Assembly (NCBI GenBank): GCA_051846895.1
Contig: JBPYCQ010000008.1
Coordinates: forward strand, 62,001 to 126,000
Reading direction: 5' to 3'
Origin: CALKAL01 sp051846895
Lineage (GTDB): Bacteria; Bacillota; Bacilli; Bacillales; Alkalibacillaceae
DNA: 64,000 bases
Below are positions 51,253 through 60,282 of the stretch, piece by piece; position 1 is the first letter of the stretch; the number at the start of each line of letters is the position of its first letter. The notes below the pieces were generated by a model. That model had not been told where the DNA came from. It made no database searches and worked only from the letters and a program-made list of their open reading frames with translations. The position numbers and the translations under genes are program-made.

Positions 51253-53982
51253 TTGAGTAATCAAGACTTTTTTGAACAAATGAATCAAAAACAACAAATG
51301 CAATTTAAAAAGACAATGAAGATATTAAAATTAATATTTTTTATCATCGTGCCTTTGTTAATAATTGGTGTTGTAGTTTTTAATCTTTTAACTAATTACA
51401 TTTGGATGGATTCTTTAGGATTTGAATCTGTATTTACAACCATTTTAATGACAAAAGCTATCCTAGGACTAGCGGGCTTTATCTTATTTATGGTAATTAC
51501 ATTTTTCACTATTCGATTAATCCAAAGATCTTATGTTCACTCTTTAAATCAAAACATTATTCCTGAATACATGCTTAACAAGAAAAAGAGTAGAAAAGGA
51601 ATATTCGTTATTTCCATCTTATTTGGGCTATTAGGAACTTTAATTGTTCAAAATGTAGGTTGGGAACCAGCGTTAAAATTACTGAATTACGAACCATTTG
51701 GTATTAATGATCCACATTTTAATTATGATATTTCCTTTTATATTTTTGTTTTACCGTTTTTAAATTTCGTCGTAAATTTATTGTTAGTCGTAAGTTTTAT
51801 CGTACTCGTTCTCTTAATAGGTGCCTATTCCGTATTTGGTATGTATCGTCATAGTCGCTATGCTCAAATACATATGGGTTTGACCCTTAGTATAGTAGGT
51901 ATTTTACTTGCAGCTAGTCATTTACTTGAGCCATATGAGACGTTATTAACTAATAAAGTAAATATTTTTCAACAAAGCTCAGTATATGGGTTGAGTTTTA
52001 CAGATCATTTTATAAATATTCCTAAATCTTATATCTTGGCTATCGTAGCAGTTGTCGGGATTATATGGGTCATTATTTCTTTAAACCGTGGTAAATTGAA
52101 AGCAGCTATTATGCCTGTCTTTATTTACGTTGCCCTACTAATAGTTGGTCAGCTAACGTCTGTTATCGTACAACAATTCATCGTTTCTCCAAATGAATTG
52201 GTGAGAGAGACGCCTTATTTAGAACGAAATATTGAATTTACAAAAACAGCCTATCAACTATCAGATATCGAAGAAAAGGAACATCCTGGTAATTATTCTT
52301 TATCCGGAGATATGATTGAACGTAACCAGTTAATCATAGACAACGTAAGAATAAATGATGCTAGACCAATCTTAAATGTTTATAATCAATTACAAACGAT
52401 TCGTGCTTATTACACGTTTAACGACGTAGATATTGATCGTTACTTTGTTGACGGTGAATATATGCAAGTATTTATTGCTGCAAGGGAATTAGACCGCGAT
52501 GGACTAACTGAACAGGCAAAAACTTGGCGTAACGAAAAATTGCGTTATACGCACGGATATGGAATTGCAATGAGCCATGTTAATGAAGTGACGAAACAAG
52601 GGCAGCCTGAATATGTTATGAAAAATCTGCCTGTAGAAGGCCCGATTGAAGTAACTCGACCTCAAATTTATTTTGGTGAAGAACCATACCAGAATGTTAT
52701 CGTTAATTCTAAGGTTGAAGAATTCGATTATCCATTAGGTGATGAAAACGTATCTCACCGCTTCAGCGCCGACTCAGGTATTCCAATGACAGGCTTGAAT
52801 AGATTTTTATTTGGTATTAAAGATGGTTCACTTAGAACAATTTTTTCTGATCAAATCACTTCAGATAGTAGGTTTTTAGAAACGAGAAATATTAAGGAAC
52901 GCGTCAATCGAATTGCACCATTTTTTGATTACGATAAAGATCCGTATATTGTAATAAGAGAAGATGGGTCACTAACATGGGTGATGGACGCTTATCTACA
53001 AGCTGAAAATTACCCATACTCTGAACCTTTTGAAGGAAAAAAGAGTTATATAAGAAACTCTGTTAAAGTCGGTATTGATGCCTATACAGGTGAAGTTGAT
53101 TTTTACATCGTCGACTCTAGTGACCCGTTACTTTTAACTTATCAAAACATGTTTCCAAAATTATTTACGGAAGAAATCCCAGAAGACTTAAGATCACACT
53201 TCCGTTACCCTGAGAAATTGTTTAAAACACAAGCGAGAATGTACGGAACTTATCATATGAGTGACTTAGAGATTTTCTATAACCGTGAAGATTTCTGGCA
53301 ATTTCCGACGGAGAAATACTTTAACGAAGATATAGAGGTTGAGCCGTATTATATTAGTACGAAGCTACCTGATGAAGATCAAGAGGAATTCATTTTAATG
53401 ACCTCGTACACACCTAAAAATAGGCAAAATATGATTGCTTGGATTGGTGTAAGAAACGATGGAGAAAACTATGGAGAACTATTTGTTTACCGTTTCCCTA
53501 AACAGAAAAACATTTACGGTCCACAACAAATTGAAAACCGAATCAATCAAGATAGTTATATTTCACAACAGTTAAACTTATGGTCACAAGGTGGTTCTAA
53601 TGTCATTAGAGGTAACTTACTTGCAATACCAATTGAAGACACTATTCTTTATGTAGAACCAATATATATTGAATCATCTAACGAAACATCTTTACCAGAG
53701 GTTAAACAGGTGGTCGTCGCTTATGGTGACTACATCGTGATGGAATCGACATTTGATAAAGCATTAGACCGTATTTTACAATATGTCGAAACTGGTCAAC
53801 CTGGAAATGTAACTGAACCAGATGAAGGTGAAACAGAACAACCGATTTTAAACGCGGAAGAACATCTGCGTGATCTCGCTCAATTATTTGACGATTATCA
53901 GCAAGCATTGTCACAAAGTGATTGGCAGCGCGCAGCTGAATTAATGACTGAGATAGAAAGTTTATTAACTGAAGTACAATAA
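51253..53982 (+). CDS. UPF0182 family large membrane protein
   Basis: About 909 aa. The first third has about seven membrane segments, beginning after K-T-M-K-I-L-K-L-I-F-F-I-I-V-P, with the W-M-D-S-L-G-F and F-D-P/N-Y-D-I-S-F-Y patterns of UPF0182. The rest is a large outside-facing domain with many conserved aromatic blocks (Y-P-Y-S-E, M-T-S-Y-T-P, Q-L-N-L-W). The final 50 residues, after an acidic linker, form an amphipathic helix pair. Function unknown. TTG 51253 is supported by GGGGGG six bases upstream; an in-frame TTG at 51169 has no clear ribosome site. Not part of the B. subtilis gene order here. Confidence 0.87.
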   Translation: MSNQDFFEQMNQKQQMQFKKTMKILKLIFFIIVPLLIIGVVVFNLLTNYIWMDSLGFESVFTTILMTKAILGLAGFILFMVITFFTIRLIQRSYVHSLNQNIIPEYMLNKKKSRKGIFVISILFGLLGTLIVQNVGWEPALKLLNYEPFGINDPHFNYDISFYIFVLPFLNFVVNLLLVVSFIVLVLLIGAYSVFGMYRHSRYAQIHMGLTLSIVGILLAASHLLEPYETLLTNKVNIFQQSSVYGLSFTDHFINIPKSYILAIVAVVGIIWVIISLNRGKLKAAIMPVFIYVALLIVGQLTSVIVQQFIVSPNELVRETPYLERNIEFTKTAYQLSDIEEKEHPGNYSLSGDMIERNQLIIDNVRINDARPILNVYNQLQTIRAYYTFNDVDIDRYFVDGEYMQVFIAARELDRDGLTEQAKTWRNEKLRYTHGYGIAMSHVNEVTKQGQPEYVMKNLPVEGPIEVTRPQIYFGEEPYQNVIVNSKVEEFDYPLGDENVSHRFSADSGIPMTGLNRFLFGIKDGSLRTIFSDQITSDSRFLETRNIKERVNRIAPFFDYDKDPYIVIREDGSLTWVMDAYLQAENYPYSEPFEGKKSYIRNSVKVGIDAYTGEVDFYIVDSSDPLLLTYQNMFPKLFTEEIPEDLRSHFRYPEKLFKTQARMYGTYHMSDLEIFYNREDFWQFPTEKYFNEDIEVEPYYISTKLPDEDQEEFILMTSYTPKNRQNMIAWIGVRNDGENYGELFVYRFPKQKNIYGPQQIENRINQDSYISQQLNLWSQGGSNVIRGNLLAIPIEDTILYVEPIYIESSNETSLPEVKQVVVAYGDYIVMESTFDKALDRILQYVETGQPGNVTEPDEGETEQPILNAEEHLRDLAQLFDDYQQALSQSDWQRAAELMTEIESLLTEVQ

Positions 53983-53997
53983 AGTACTGCACAAAAA

Positions 53998-54037
53998 AAC
54001 AAACCCAGATAAATGATTCATTTTATCTGGGTTTGTT
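53998..54037. terminator. Bidirectional terminator, UPF0182 / tyrS
   Basis: AACAAACCCAGATAAA / TTTATCTGGGTTTGTT, a perfect 16-bp stem with an 8-nt loop and A/T runs on both flanks between convergent genes. Confidence 0.92.
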
Positions 54038-54039
54038 TA

Positions 54040-55308
54040 TTATTGATGACGGATTAAAAAGTATTTCTTTTTGCCTCGACGTATAACTGTAAATTCTCCA
54101 TCAATTTTATCTTGATTACTAACCACATAATTGATGTCTTGTTGACGATCCCCGTTAATATAAATCGCACCATTCGTAATGTCTTCTCTTGCTTGACGTT
54201 TTGAAGGAGATATTTTCGCTTCAACGAGAAGATCAACTAGAACTTTTTCATTTTCATTTAAAGTAAATGAAGGAACATCTTTGAATCCGGACTCAATTTC
54301 TTTCTTATTTAGAGCTTTAATATCACCACTAAATAACGCTTCTGAAATACGGATTGCTTGGTTAAGCGCTTCTTCACCGTGTACTAACTTTGTCATTTCT
54401 TCTGCTAACGTTTGTTGAGCCTTACGTTGTTCTGGTCGCTCTTCTACTTCCTTCTCTAACTCACTAATTTCATCAAGTGGTAAAAATGTGAATGATTTTA
54501 AAAACTTAATAACATCGCGATCATCTGTATTAATCCAAAATTGATAGAACTCGTACGGTGTTGTCTTCTCAGGATCTAACCAGATTGCCCCACCTGCTGT
54601 TTTACCAAACTTAGAGCCATCAGCCTTCGTAATAAGTGGTACGGTCAACCCGTAAGCTTTTGCTTCTTCCCCCTCTGTACTTGTACGGCGAATTAATTCT
54701 AATCCAGCCGTAATATTCCCCCATTGGTCACTTCCACCAATCTGTAATGTACATCCTTCATTTTGATAGAGACGTAAAAAATCAAGTGATTGAAGTAACA
54801 TATAAGAAAACTCTGTAAAAGATATCCCATGTTCAATTCTAGATTCAACAGATTCTTTAGCTAACATGTAGTTAACACTAAAGTGTTTACCTACATCTCT
54901 TAATAAGTCAATGACCGACATTTTAGATAGCCAATCATAGTTATTAACAACAACGGCACCGGTTTGCTCGTCTTCAAAATCAATAAACTTTGAAATTTGT
55001 TCCTTTAATCTATCACTCCAATTTTGAACAACAGACAGTTCGTTCAATTGTCTTTCTTCATTTCGACCACTTGGGTCACCGATTAAACCAGTTCCACCAC
55101 CAACAAGTGCAATTGGTCGATGGCCGGCGTCTTGGAATCGTTTCAGCATTAACACTGGTAGTAAATGCCCGATATGAAGACTATCTGCTGTTGGATCAAA
55201 GCCACAATACAATGACACTTTATTTTCACTTAAATGTTTTTCTAATCCTTCTTCATCCGTCATTTGATTAACTAGTCCTCTTGCTTTTAAATCCTCAATA
55301 ATGTTCAT
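54040..55308 (-). CDS. tyrS: Tyrosyl-tRNA synthetase
   Basis: 422 aa, the same length as B. subtilis TyrS. Class I motifs are H-I-G-H (in S-L-H-I-G-H-L) and K-F-G-K-T, the KMSKS equivalent. The C-terminal S4-like domain binds the tRNA arm. Tyrosine-site residues in Y-M-L-L-Q-S-L-D and Q-I-G-G-S-D-Q-W-G-N are standard. ATG 55308 follows AAGGAGGAAGG; the longer frame runs back into the T-box terminator and is rejected. Expression depends on the T-box leader. Confidence 0.97.
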   Translation of the reverse strand: MNIIEDLKARGLVNQMTDEEGLEKHLSENKVSLYCGFDPTADSLHIGHLLPVLMLKRFQDAGHRPIALVGGGTGLIGDPSGRNEERQLNELSVVQNWSDRLKEQISKFIDFEDEQTGAVVVNNYDWLSKMSVIDLLRDVGKHFSVNYMLAKESVESRIEHGISFTEFSYMLLQSLDFLRLYQNEGCTLQIGGSDQWGNITAGLELIRRTSTEGEEAKAYGLTVPLITKADGSKFGKTAGGAIWLDPEKTTPYEFYQFWINTDDRDVIKFLKSFTFLPLDEISELEKEVEERPEQRKAQQTLAEEMTKLVHGEEALNQAIRISEALFSGDIKALNKKEIESGFKDVPSFTLNENEKVLVDLLVEAKISPSKRQAREDITNGAIYINGDRQQDINYVVSNQDKIDGEFTVIRRGKKKYFLIRHQ

Positions 55309-55332
55309 TCTAGCCTTCCTCCTTATAAATAT

Positions 55333-55367
55333 AAAAAAGCCCCTCATCCTTATTAGGGACGAGGGAC
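55333..55367 (-). terminator. T-box terminator of tyrS
   Basis: GTCCCTCGTCCC / GGATGAGGGGC with a TAATAA loop, then TTTTTT on the minus strand. Its 5' arm is the partner of the T-box antiterminator. Confidence 0.9.
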
Positions 55368-55530
55368 TCGCGTTACCACCCTAGTTGTAGATAAATCATC
55401 CTACCACTTCATTAATATAACGGTTTTTCACCGCTCTCATATGAGAGATTGCTCCAAGCCGTAATTCAAAATATACCTTACGCTGATTCGCACCAACCAT
55501 CAGCTCTCTGAAGTAGTGGATATATTTTTA
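55333..55530 (-). promoter_or_regulatory. T-box riboswitch (tyrosine) of tyrS
   Basis: The T-box sequence AGGGTGGTAACGCG is at 55369-55382; its TGGT can pair with the ACCA end of uncharged tRNA-Tyr. Stem I runs from about 55530 with the AG-bulge-like GAGAGCTGATGG element. The likely specifier codon TAC (55461-55463) lies in GAATTACGGC just before the TTGGAGC element. Uncharged tRNA-Tyr should favour the antiterminator and switch tyrS on. The motif has AAC where ACC is usual. Confidence 0.92.
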
Positions 55531-55680
55531 CTTCAACTCTTCTTCACATATAAATGTTTTATTTTGTATGAATATTTTAACCACACTTTTGTATAAAAAG
55601 CAACAGAAATCTTCAAGAAGTTTGTAGGTCGCATGAATAGATTTATGCTATAATAAATTAGACATTTAGGGGGTACGACG

Positions 55681-58600
55681 ATGAATAATAATGATACAAA
55701 AAATAAATGGTTGTCTTTCTTTCAAGATAGTAAATTCGTCTCTTCAACTCGAATTACATTAGATGTTTTTTGGCATATTACGCTTTTCTTCATCATACTT
55801 GGACTTATAACTATGTTTTTCTTCGGAGGAGTTGGCTTTGGTTATTTTGCTTCACTCGTTGAAGGAATCCAAGTTGAGAATAAAGAAGATATGCAAAAGC
55901 ACATTTATAACTATGAAGAAACTTCGCATGTATATTTTCGCAATAATGTGTTACTTGGAGAACTACCTAGTGAATTACATAGACAGGAAGTTGCGCTAGA
56001 AGATATTTCAGATCATGTCATTGAAGCAATAATAGCAACGGAAGATGAATATTTTTGGGAACATAATGGCGTTGTTCCAAAAGCAATCATGCGTGCACTC
56101 TTTCAAGAATTTACAAATTCAGAAGTTCAAACAGGTGGTAGTACATTAACACAGCAATTAATAAAAAACCAAATTTTAACGAATCAAGTATCTTTTGAGC
56201 GGAAAGCACAAGAAATATTAATCGCTTTAAGGCTTGAGAATTTCTTTGATAAAGAAGAAATTTTAGAAGCTTATTTAAATATTGTGCCTTTTGGTAGAGA
56301 TTCCTCTGGTCGAAACATTGCAGGTGTCCAAGCCGCTGCTCAAGGTCTGTTTGATGTCGATGCTAGTGAGCTAAATGTGGCACAAGCAGCATATATAGCT
56401 GGACTCCCACAAAGTCCATTTGCATATACACCATTTGATAACGGAGGAAATCTGAAATCTCCTGAGTCATTAAAACTTGGTCAAGATCGTATGAAAATTG
56501 TTCTTAAACGTATGTTAGACTCAGGTAAAATTGACGAGAAGACTTATAATTCAGCAATAAATTATGATATTATTGGGAATTTAACTGATAAAAAAGAGAC
56601 AACTTTAAACGATTATCCATTCTTAACTGAAGAAGTTGAGAAACGTGCTGTAGACATTATAATGAAACAAATGTATGAAGCTGATGGATATACTGAAGAG
56701 GATATACGAAATGATGATTTATTATATGAAGATTATCGTTTCTTAGCAAGACGTGAATTACGTCAAAATGGTTATCAGATTCATACAACTATCGATAAAA
56801 ATATTTATGACGCTTTTCAAGAAGTGACACGTAATTATGAATATTTCCAACCGACTAAATATGTCACTAGAATTGATCCGGAAACAGGCGAAGAATATCA
56901 GAAAGAAATGCCGGTAGAAGTTGGTGCAGAGTTAATAGAAAATAGTACTGGTGCTATTTTGGCTTTTGTAGGTGGAAGAGATCATAGTCGTAGCCAAATC
57001 AACCATGCAACTTATCATATACGTCCAAATGGTAGTACGATGAAACCGCTATTCGGGTATGCCCCAGCATTAGAACTTGGTATTATTCAGCCGGGATCAC
57101 CATTACTAGACGTACAAATTACAGTAACAGATGGTGTTGAAAAGCCTTGGACTCCTAGTAACTACGTTTCTGGTCAAGAAAGAGGAATTGAAAGCGCTAG
57201 AGTCGCTTTAGCGAGATCAGATAACATTCCGGCCGCAAGACTCTCATACGATTTAATTCACAAAAAGGGTGTTAAACCTAGTGAGTACTTATTAAAAATG
57301 GGCTTAAACCCAAATCGGTTTGGAGAAAGTGCAAATGTCCCTTCAATGATTCTTGGTCCTGAATATTTAACAGTTGAAGATAATGTAAGTGCATTTACGA
57401 CGTTTGCAAATGGCGGGAAGTTTAAAGATGCTTATATGATTGAAAAAATAGTGGATAAAGAAGGGAATATTATTTTCGAACATGAATCAGAAGAAGTCGA
57501 AGTATTCTCGCCACAAACTGCATACTTAACCATTGATATGATGCGTGACGTCTTATCGATGGGAACTGCAACCTATGCAAGAAGCGTGTTAAATAATCCA
57601 AATGTTGATTGGGCAGGTAAAACAGGTACATCTCAATATTGGGCAGATGCTTGGTTTGTTGCAACTAACCCTAATGTGACACTTGGGACATGGTATGGAT
57701 ATGATAGTTATGATGTAGATGGAGATGGATATATTTCTACTTGGGAAAATAACTATATGAGCCTTACAAACTGCTCAAATTGTACTATCGGATATAGTAG
57801 CAGAAACGTACGTTATTGGGCTGAATTAGTCAATGTAGCAGCAGAAATCGATCCAGAGCTAATTACACCAGAAACAAAACATGAAAGTCCTGGTGGCATT
57901 GTTTCGCGAAGCTATTGTCAAATATCTGGTCTACTTCCTAGTGAAGCGTGTGAGGAACTAGGGCTAATAAGAACTGATTTGTTCAACATTGATTATGTGC
58001 CAACTGAAAGAGACAACAGTGTGATTAATGGTCAATATGTAGAAATCGGTGAAAAAGTTTACCAAGCACTTGAAACGACTCCTGAAGAGTTTGTAGAAGA
58101 AGGCTACTTCCTTCGTCCTGAATTTCTCGAGGAAATGGGTTGGACAGATGTTGATGATTTAAGTAAATTATTACCTGATAATGAAGCATGGGGCAAATTG
58201 AAAGTTCCAGAATCAGATATTCCAGACAATCCAGGTCAAGTGAATTCACCTAGCAAAATGAAGCTTTCAGGAAACGACTTAACTTGGTCTCACGTTGAAG
58301 AAGGCTTAGTTGTCGGATACCGTATTTATATGAAAGAGCATGAAGAGGATGAATTCGTTTTAGTAGGCTCTACAAAAGAGACTTCGATTAACTTAGAAAT
58401 GAAGCATCGAATATATGCAGTTAGTGCTGTTGATTTATACGGAAATGAATCAGATTTCTCTAAATCCGTGAATTTTGGTGACATTAAAGATCCAGAGCCG
58501 TCAGACGATGACGTTGATGATGAACAAGGAGACGATCAAGAAACAGGTAGCCCTGGTAATGGTGGCAACAATGGAGAGAATGAAGACAATCATAACGGCG

Positions 58601-58866
58601 GTAATGGCGGTAATGGCAATAATGATAATGATGATAACAGTGGTAATGATGGTGGCGATGACAATAGTGGTAGCAATGGTAATGATGGCAATGGTAATGG
58701 TGGCAACGGAGACAATAGTAATAATGATGGAGGCGACCATACTGGAGATGACAATAGCGTTGGTGTTGGTGATGGAAATGGTGAAAGCGAAGACCAAAGC
58801 AATACTACGTCAATTTTATTTAACACAACCATTGCTGTTTTAAATGATCGTATTCGTTTCATGTAA
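55681..58866 (+). CDS. Class A penicillin-binding protein (PBP1A-like) with FN3 and Gly/Asn/Asp tail
   Basis: 1061-aa bifunctional murein synthase. One membrane segment (about 32-58), then a GT51 glycosyltransferase domain with E-D-E-Y-F-W-E-H (Glu121), G-G-S-T-L-T-Q-Q and N-I-V-P-F-G, then a transpeptidase domain with S-T-M-K (Ser452), S-D-N and K-T-G (Lys647). A fibronectin III-like domain (about 845-925) follows, then about 100 residues made almost only of Gly, Asn and Asp with some Ser, and a last hydrophobic stretch of 20. GGGGG precedes the ATG. Low-complexity tails are common on Bacillus PBP1 and probably extend into the wall. Confidence 0.95.
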   Translation: MNNNDTKNKWLSFFQDSKFVSSTRITLDVFWHITLFFIILGLITMFFFGGVGFGYFASLVEGIQVENKEDMQKHIYNYEETSHVYFRNNVLLGELPSELHRQEVALEDISDHVIEAIIATEDEYFWEHNGVVPKAIMRALFQEFTNSEVQTGGSTLTQQLIKNQILTNQVSFERKAQEILIALRLENFFDKEEILEAYLNIVPFGRDSSGRNIAGVQAAAQGLFDVDASELNVAQAAYIAGLPQSPFAYTPFDNGGNLKSPESLKLGQDRMKIVLKRMLDSGKIDEKTYNSAINYDIIGNLTDKKETTLNDYPFLTEEVEKRAVDIIMKQMYEADGYTEEDIRNDDLLYEDYRFLARRELRQNGYQIHTTIDKNIYDAFQEVTRNYEYFQPTKYVTRIDPETGEEYQKEMPVEVGAELIENSTGAILAFVGGRDHSRSQINHATYHIRPNGSTMKPLFGYAPALELGIIQPGSPLLDVQITVTDGVEKPWTPSNYVSGQERGIESARVALARSDNIPAARLSYDLIHKKGVKPSEYLLKMGLNPNRFGESANVPSMILGPEYLTVEDNVSAFTTFANGGKFKDAYMIEKIVDKEGNIIFEHESEEVEVFSPQTAYLTIDMMRDVLSMGTATYARSVLNNPNVDWAGKTGTSQYWADAWFVATNPNVTLGTWYGYDSYDVDGDGYISTWENNYMSLTNCSNCTIGYSSRNVRYWAELVNVAAEIDPELITPETKHESPGGIVSRSYCQISGLLPSEACEELGLIRTDLFNIDYVPTERDNSVINGQYVEIGEKVYQALETTPEEFVEEGYFLRPEFLEEMGWTDVDDLSKLLPDNEAWGKLKVPESDIPDNPGQVNSPSKMKLSGNDLTWSHVEEGLVVGYRIYMKEHEEDEFVLVGSTKETSINLEMKHRIYAVSAVDLYGNESDFSKSVNFGDIKDPEPSDDDVDDEQGDDQETGSPGNGGNNGENEDNHNGGNGGNGNNDNDDNSGNDGGDDNSGSNGNDGNGNGGNGDNSNNDGGDHTGDDNSVGVGDGNGESEDQSNTTSILFNTTIAVLNDRIRFM

Positions 58867-58874
58867 GATAATAT

Positions 58875-58913
58875 AACTGGATTCTTTACGATAAGTGAGG
58901 AATCCAGTTTTTT
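58875..58913 (+). terminator. Terminator of the PBP gene
   Basis: AACTGGATTC / GAATCCAGTT perfect 10-bp stem, 15-nt loop, then TTTT. Confidence 0.82.
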
Positions 58914-58974
58914 CTCTGTTCAATATCATGTATACTTAAGTTGAACATTGTAAGATTAATTAGGTGGTGTTGAA

Positions 58975-59613
58975 TTGAGACATCCTAAAAAATATAACAA
59001 AACTATTATTAACAAAAATAATAAACAAATTACTATCGAGGGGCCTGTTTCGTCCAAAGATCTTGCTAACTATTATTTTGATGAAGGATTAAAAGCCTTT
59101 AGACCTTCAGATAAACAATTCGAAGCAGTCAAATCTATTGCTGATTTAGAAGAAGGTAGAATTATTATTGCTAGGGATAATGATAAAATTGTAGGCTATG
59201 CTACTTTTTTATACCCAGATCCTTTGGAGCGCTGGTCCAAAATAAAAATGGAAGATCTAATCGAGTTAGGTGCTATTGAAGTATCCCATGAATATCGTAG
59301 TCTAGGGATTGGATCAACTATTTTAAAAATCTCAATGATGGATCCTCAAATGGAAAGATATATCATTATTACGACTGAATATTATTGGCATTGGGATATG
59401 AAATCAACTGGTCTAGATATTTGGCAATACCGAAACTTAATGGAAAGAATGATGGCTCATGGTGGGTTAAAGCCAATGACAACGGATGATCCTGAAATAA
59501 GCTCTCATCCCGCTAATTGCTTACTAGTCAGAATTGGAAAAAAGGTTCCACAGTCATCAATTGATACTTTTAATTTATTGCGTTTTATGGGTAGGAGCGA
59601 TTTATACTTCTAA
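58975..59613 (+). CDS. acuA: AcuA, GNAT protein acetyltransferase
   Basis: 212 aa (210 in B. subtilis). The GNAT core is visible, with the acetyl-CoA loop E-Y-R-S-L-G-I-G-S-T near residue 105. In B. subtilis AcuA acetylates the active-site Lys of acetyl-CoA synthetase and switches it off. It starts with TTG at 58975 behind GGTGG. First gene of acuABC. acsA, divergent from acuA in B. subtilis, is not next to it; the PBP gene is. Confidence 0.93.
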   Translation: MRHPKKYNKTIINKNNKQITIEGPVSSKDLANYYFDEGLKAFRPSDKQFEAVKSIADLEEGRIIIARDNDKIVGYATFLYPDPLERWSKIKMEDLIELGAIEVSHEYRSLGIGSTILKISMMDPQMERYIIITTEYYWHWDMKSTGLDIWQYRNLMERMMAHGGLKPMTTDDPEISSHPANCLLVRIGKKVPQSSIDTFNLLRFMGRSDLYF

Positions 59614-59634
59614 TTTTTAAAGGAGTGAGCAGAA

Positions 59635-60282
59635 TTGATAGTAGAAGAAATAATGACAAGAAATGTAGTAACGTTAAAGCCAAATAATAAAATTAAAGAA
59701 GCGTTAGAATTATTAAACACACATAAAATAAGACATATTCCAATCGTTAACGAACGCGAAAATGTTGTTGGCATTTTATCCGATCGTGATATACGGGATG
59801 CAACTCCTTCAATACTTGAAAATGAACCGAACCATTCAATTCTAGAACATAATATAGAAACTATAATGTCAAGCCCTGTTATAACAGCCCATCCATTAGA
59901 TTTTATTGAAGATGTAGCTTCTATTTTTTATGATCACGAAATAGCTTGTGTTCCAGTAACACAAGAAAATAAATTAGTCGGAATAGTTACTGAAAAAGAT
60001 TTACTTTACACGTTAATTCAAGTGACGGGTATACATGAACAAAGCTCTCAGATTGAAATTAAAGTGCCAAATAAAGTTGGGGTTTTACCTGACGTGACTC
60101 AAATCATCAGTAATCGACAAACGAATATTTCGTCTGTTTTTATTTATCCTTCTAAAGATAATATTTCTGAAAAGATTATCGTACTTCGTATTCAAACAAT
60201 GAACCCTATGCCTTTAATAAACGATTTAAAACAAAAAGGTTATGACGTGTTATGGCCAAACATTCCGGGGTTATCACGATGA
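59635..60282 (+). CDS. acuB: AcuB, CBS-ACT domain protein
   Basis: 215 aa with two CBS domains (residues 1-60 and about 77-135, each with the H-I-P/V-P-V-x-x-E and G-I-L/V-S/T-D/E-x-D pattern) and a C-terminal ACT-like domain from about 140. This layout is that of AcuB, whose role in acetoin/acetate use is not defined; CBS pairs suggest adenine nucleotide sensing. TTG 59635 follows AAAGGAG. It overlaps acuC by 4 bases. Confidence 0.92.
   Translation: MIVEEIMTRNVVTLKPNNKIKEALELLNTHKIRHIPIVNERENVVGILSDRDIRDATPSILENEPNHSILEHNIETIMSSPVITAHPLDFIEDVASIFYDHEIACVPVTQENKLVGIVTEKDLLYTLIQVTGIHEQSSQIEIKVPNKVGVLPDVTQIISNRQTNISSVFIYPSKDNISEKIIVLRIQTMNPMPLINDLKQKGYDVLWPNIPGLSR

Noticed and set aside
55309..55347. 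N-terminal extension of tyrS
   Set aside because: It is the T-box terminator; the ribosome site and family length fix ATG 55308.
58475..58862. Alternative frames rich in Met/Ile/Val or Leu/Ser/Pro in the PBP tail
   Set aside because: They are other-frame readings of Gly/Asn/Asp codons; the PBP frame continues through to a proper stop and terminator.
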